The notes beneath the pieces were generated by a model that searched no databases, was not told the DNA's origin, and saw only the letters and a list, made by a program, of their open reading frames with translations. From Phenylobacterium sp. (lineage in GTDB: Bacteria; Pseudomonadota; Alphaproteobacteria; Caulobacterales; Caulobacteraceae): a stretch of DNA of 64,000 bases. The position numbers and the translations under genes are program-made. This document shows, one piece after another, positions 62,111 through 64,000 of the stretch (its first letter is position 1; each line of letters opens with the position of its first letter). The stretch is from assembly GCF_004297125.1 (NCBI RefSeq), contig NZ_SCVD01000001.1, forward strand, positions 186,001-250,000, read 5' to 3'.

Positions 62111-63858
62111 TCGGAGCGGCGAGTGAGCCTGTAGAGCGGATAGACGCCGTAGCTCTTGGGCAGGGCGATCTTGCCCACATAGTTGCAGTCGAAGGGGTGG
62201 TCGCCTTGCATCTCCAGCACGGCGGCGAAGGGCTCGGTCACGTACACCGCGCCAGAGGGCGTCACCGGCTCGATCCGCGCCGCCCGCGACACCTCGCTGC
62301 CGTAGTAGGTCGTGCGCTTCGTCACCGGGTCGTAGCCGGAATAGGTGGGGCCATAGTGCAGGGCGATCCGCATGGCCGTGCCTTCGCGCACGCCCAGCGC
62401 CTTGCAGTCGACCTTCTTCAGCTCCTCGCAGAGGTCCAGCGCGGCCGCCGCCGCGGTGGGCGCGTCCTGGAAGACCGCGAAGATCGCGTCGCCCCAGGTG
62501 TTGCCCTGCCGGATCACGTCGCCGTGGCCTTCGAGCGTCCGGGCCGCCCGGACCATGACGTCCTCCCAGAACAGCGGCAGGGCCCGCTCGTCCAGCTTCG
62601 AGAAGCCGGGGTAGTCGGTGAACATCAGGCCGTAGGTCCCGCGCTCCACATCCGACTTGGGCGGCGGCGGGGGCATGACCGGCCGGGTGAGGGCCGGGGC
62701 GATCACCACCTCGGCCCGGCCGCCCGTGGCGCGCCAGGCGGTGACATCCGAGCCGCTGAGCGTGCGGTCGCCGCGCTGCTCGACGATCACCAGCTGGATC
62801 GCCTCGGCGTGGAGCTGGCGGGCGCGCAGCCGCGCCATGCCCATGGTGACTTTGGAGCCGTAGGCGAACTGCTCCATCTCGCCCATGTAGCTCATGTTGC
62901 TGGCGAAGGTGATCGAGGCGGCCCGCGCCTTGATCGCGTGGTAGCGGGCGACCCAGGACTCTCCGGACGGGGCGACGGACTGCTCCAGGAAGTCGGGCTC
63001 GGCGAAGGGCAGCACCACGTGGACCTCCGCGCCCTTCTCCAGCAGCAGCTCGGCGATCAGGATGTCGCTGCCGGCCGCGAGCGCGCCATAGGCGAAGCCC
63101 ACGTCCTCCCGGGCGATCACCTCGCGCATCTTGTCCGCCAGCCCGGCTTCCAGCTCGGGATCGCCCACGAAGATGTTGCCGCAGAACATGGCCACCTTGG
63201 GTGGCTGGATCAGCTCAAGCAGACTCTCCATCCCGTGGTCGTCGCCCTGGGCCGCGATCAGCCGCTGGAGCTGGAGCACGGTGGTGGAGCGCGCGCCGAC
63301 GTCGGCGTCGGGCGCCTGCATGGCGCGGATCAGGGCGTCGCGCGCGCCGTCCACGTCGCCCAGAACCGCCAGGGCCTCGGCCAGGGTCGCCAGGGAGAAA
63401 TAGCCGGACCGGCGCTCGGGCGCGGTCTCGTCGACCACGTGGCGGGCCAGGAACCGGGCCAGGCGCGGACGGCCCGCGATCCTGGCCAGGGTCGCCGCAT
63501 TGATGGCCGGGTAGCTGGACTTCGTGGTGCGGTGGATCCTGGCGTACAGCAGGCACGCTTCCAGCAGCCGCTCACGGCTGGGCGTGCGGCCCGCGAAGGC
63601 CTGATCCTTGAGCAGGCGCGCCTTGAGCGACAGGGGATCGACGCCGCCCATCTCCTCCAGCCGGTAGTCGTCATAGAGCTTGAGGCCGCGATCGGTGTCG
63701 CCAAGCCGGGCCAGGGTCAGCACTTCGAGGTAGTTCAGGCCGGGGTCGGCGATGTCGCCGCGGCGCACGACCTCATCGTAGGCCCCCAGCAGGTCGCCCC
63801 GCGCCAGCGCGGCGCGGACCGAGGCCGCCCGCTTCTCCGGGGTGGGCGGCAAACTCAC
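62107..63858 (-). CDS. SLOG-like protein with class III cyclase domain
   Basis: The 583-residue protein has an N-terminal helical TPR/TRAFs-binding-like region (about 1-230), a Rossmann-like SLOG-type segment (about 230-350: VAMFCGNIFVGDPELE, AYGALAAGSDILIAELLLEKGAEVHVVLPFA) and a C-terminal adenylate/guanylate-cyclase domain (about 410-560: YGLMFTDYPGFSKL, GNTWGDAIFAVF). The metal-binding Asps are present, but the base-recognition Lys (KTIGD becomes NTWGD) and the transition-state Asn (VNLAAR becomes VSRAAR) are replaced. Activity is therefore uncertain. No signal peptide is seen. Confidence 0.8.
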   Translation of the reverse strand: MSLPPTPEKRAASVRAALARGDLLGAYDEVVRRGDIADPGLNYLEVLTLARLGDTDRGLKLYDDYRLEEMGGVDPLSLKARLLKDQAFAGRTPSRERLLEACLLYARIHRTTKSSYPAINAATLARIAGRPRLARFLARHVVDETAPERRSGYFSLATLAEALAVLGDVDGARDALIRAMQAPDADVGARSTTVLQLQRLIAAQGDDHGMESLLELIQPPKVAMFCGNIFVGDPELEAGLADKMREVIAREDVGFAYGALAAGSDILIAELLLEKGAEVHVVLPFAEPDFLEQSVAPSGESWVARYHAIKARAASITFASNMSYMGEMEQFAYGSKVTMGMARLRARQLHAEAIQLVIVEQRGDRTLSGSDVTAWRATGGRAEVVIAPALTRPVMPPPPPKSDVERGTYGLMFTDYPGFSKLDERALPLFWEDVMVRAARTLEGHGDVIRQGNTWGDAIFAVFQDAPTAAAAALDLCEELKKVDCKALGVREGTAMRIALHYGPTYSGYDPVTKRTTYYGSEVSRAARIEPVTPSGAVYVTEPFAAVLEMQGDHPFDCNYVGKIALPKSYGVYPLYRLTRRSD

Positions 63859-64000
63859 GCGGGTCCGCCCGGGGCCGCGATCGACCCGGCCGGCGCGCAG
63901 CTCAACGTCTGCCCTTCAAGCGTAGAACCCCGCACCCGCGAGCAACCCCCGTCGTTCCCTGCGCGGGTGACGCTATAGCGACATTGTGACCCCGTCCATC
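63859..64000. other. Right-edge intergenic sequence
   Basis: No complete gene is visible. A GTG at 63986 (GTG ACC CCG TCC ATC) could begin a plus-strand gene that continues outside the window, but five codons are too few to judge. Confidence 0.25.

Overview
The window looks like chromosome from a Caulobacterales alphaproteobacterium, most likely Phenylobacterium/Caulobacter-like (inferred). The DNA is GC-rich. fliQ-fliR-flhB runs directly into the cell-cycle kinase gene cckA, as I recall from Caulobacter crescentus. A complete chemotaxis operon has the gene order I recall for the main C. crescentus cluster (mcpA-cheX-cheY-cheA-cheW-cheR-cheB-cheY-cheD-cheU-cheY-cheE). The two PEP-CTERM proteins carry alphaproteobacterial-style PEPATW sorting tails, and GANTC (CcrM-type) sites occur in some promoters. 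I saw no rRNA or tRNA gene, insertion sequence, phage block or CRISPR array.

Layout. 1-499: tail of a PEP-CTERM protein. 653-4937: flagellar export genes fliQ, fliR, flhB, then cckA. 4948-7905: an SRPBCC/ArsR pair with a palindromic operator candidate, a small pentapeptide-like repeat protein, an SDR oxidoreductase and a dienelactone-hydrolase-like enzyme. 7882-12159: PhyH and TauD dioxygenases, a flavoprotein and a secreted M20 peptidase. 12350-17789: three tandem Tat-exported DUF885 zinc-hydrolase-like proteins. 17794-30805: mixed metabolic and signalling genes (periplasmic TPR protein, LytTR regulator plus DUF2306 protein, GST, glyoxalase-like protein, EF-G-like GTPase, EAL protein, Nudix, PI-PLC-like enzyme, glycine-zipper protein, double cold-shock protein, LOG).

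30813-36834 is the most interesting accessory block. A BlaI-type repressor and two M56 (BlaR1-like) membrane metalloproteases lie next to a lipoprotein, a TonB-dependent receptor and an amidohydrolase. Two promoters, one before blaI-M56 and one before the second M56 and the receptor genes, share the same two-site operator layout (TTAC-N4-GTAA-like sites 25 bp apart, the same distance from a TTGACA -35 box). The second promoter is followed by an 11-codon ORF resembling the start of blaI, which suggests duplication of a blaI-M56 module followed by loss of most of blaI.

36835-45155: APC permease, small proteins, cytochrome P460, TauD, acyl-CoA dehydrogenase, and an OprB-like porin translationally coupled to a hybrid histidine kinase. 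45460-57656: an orphan chemoreceptor and the che operon. 58067-63858: XRE-cupin regulator, second PEP-CTERM protein, and a convergent pair made of a TIR-TM-TPR protein and a protein with a SLOG-like region and an atypical class III nucleotidyl cyclase domain.

Functionally the window combines motility and cell-cycle control with outer-membrane uptake/sensing modules and secreted hydrolases. All functions are read from motifs and family knowledge. No database search was run, and all coordinates and repeats were read by eye.
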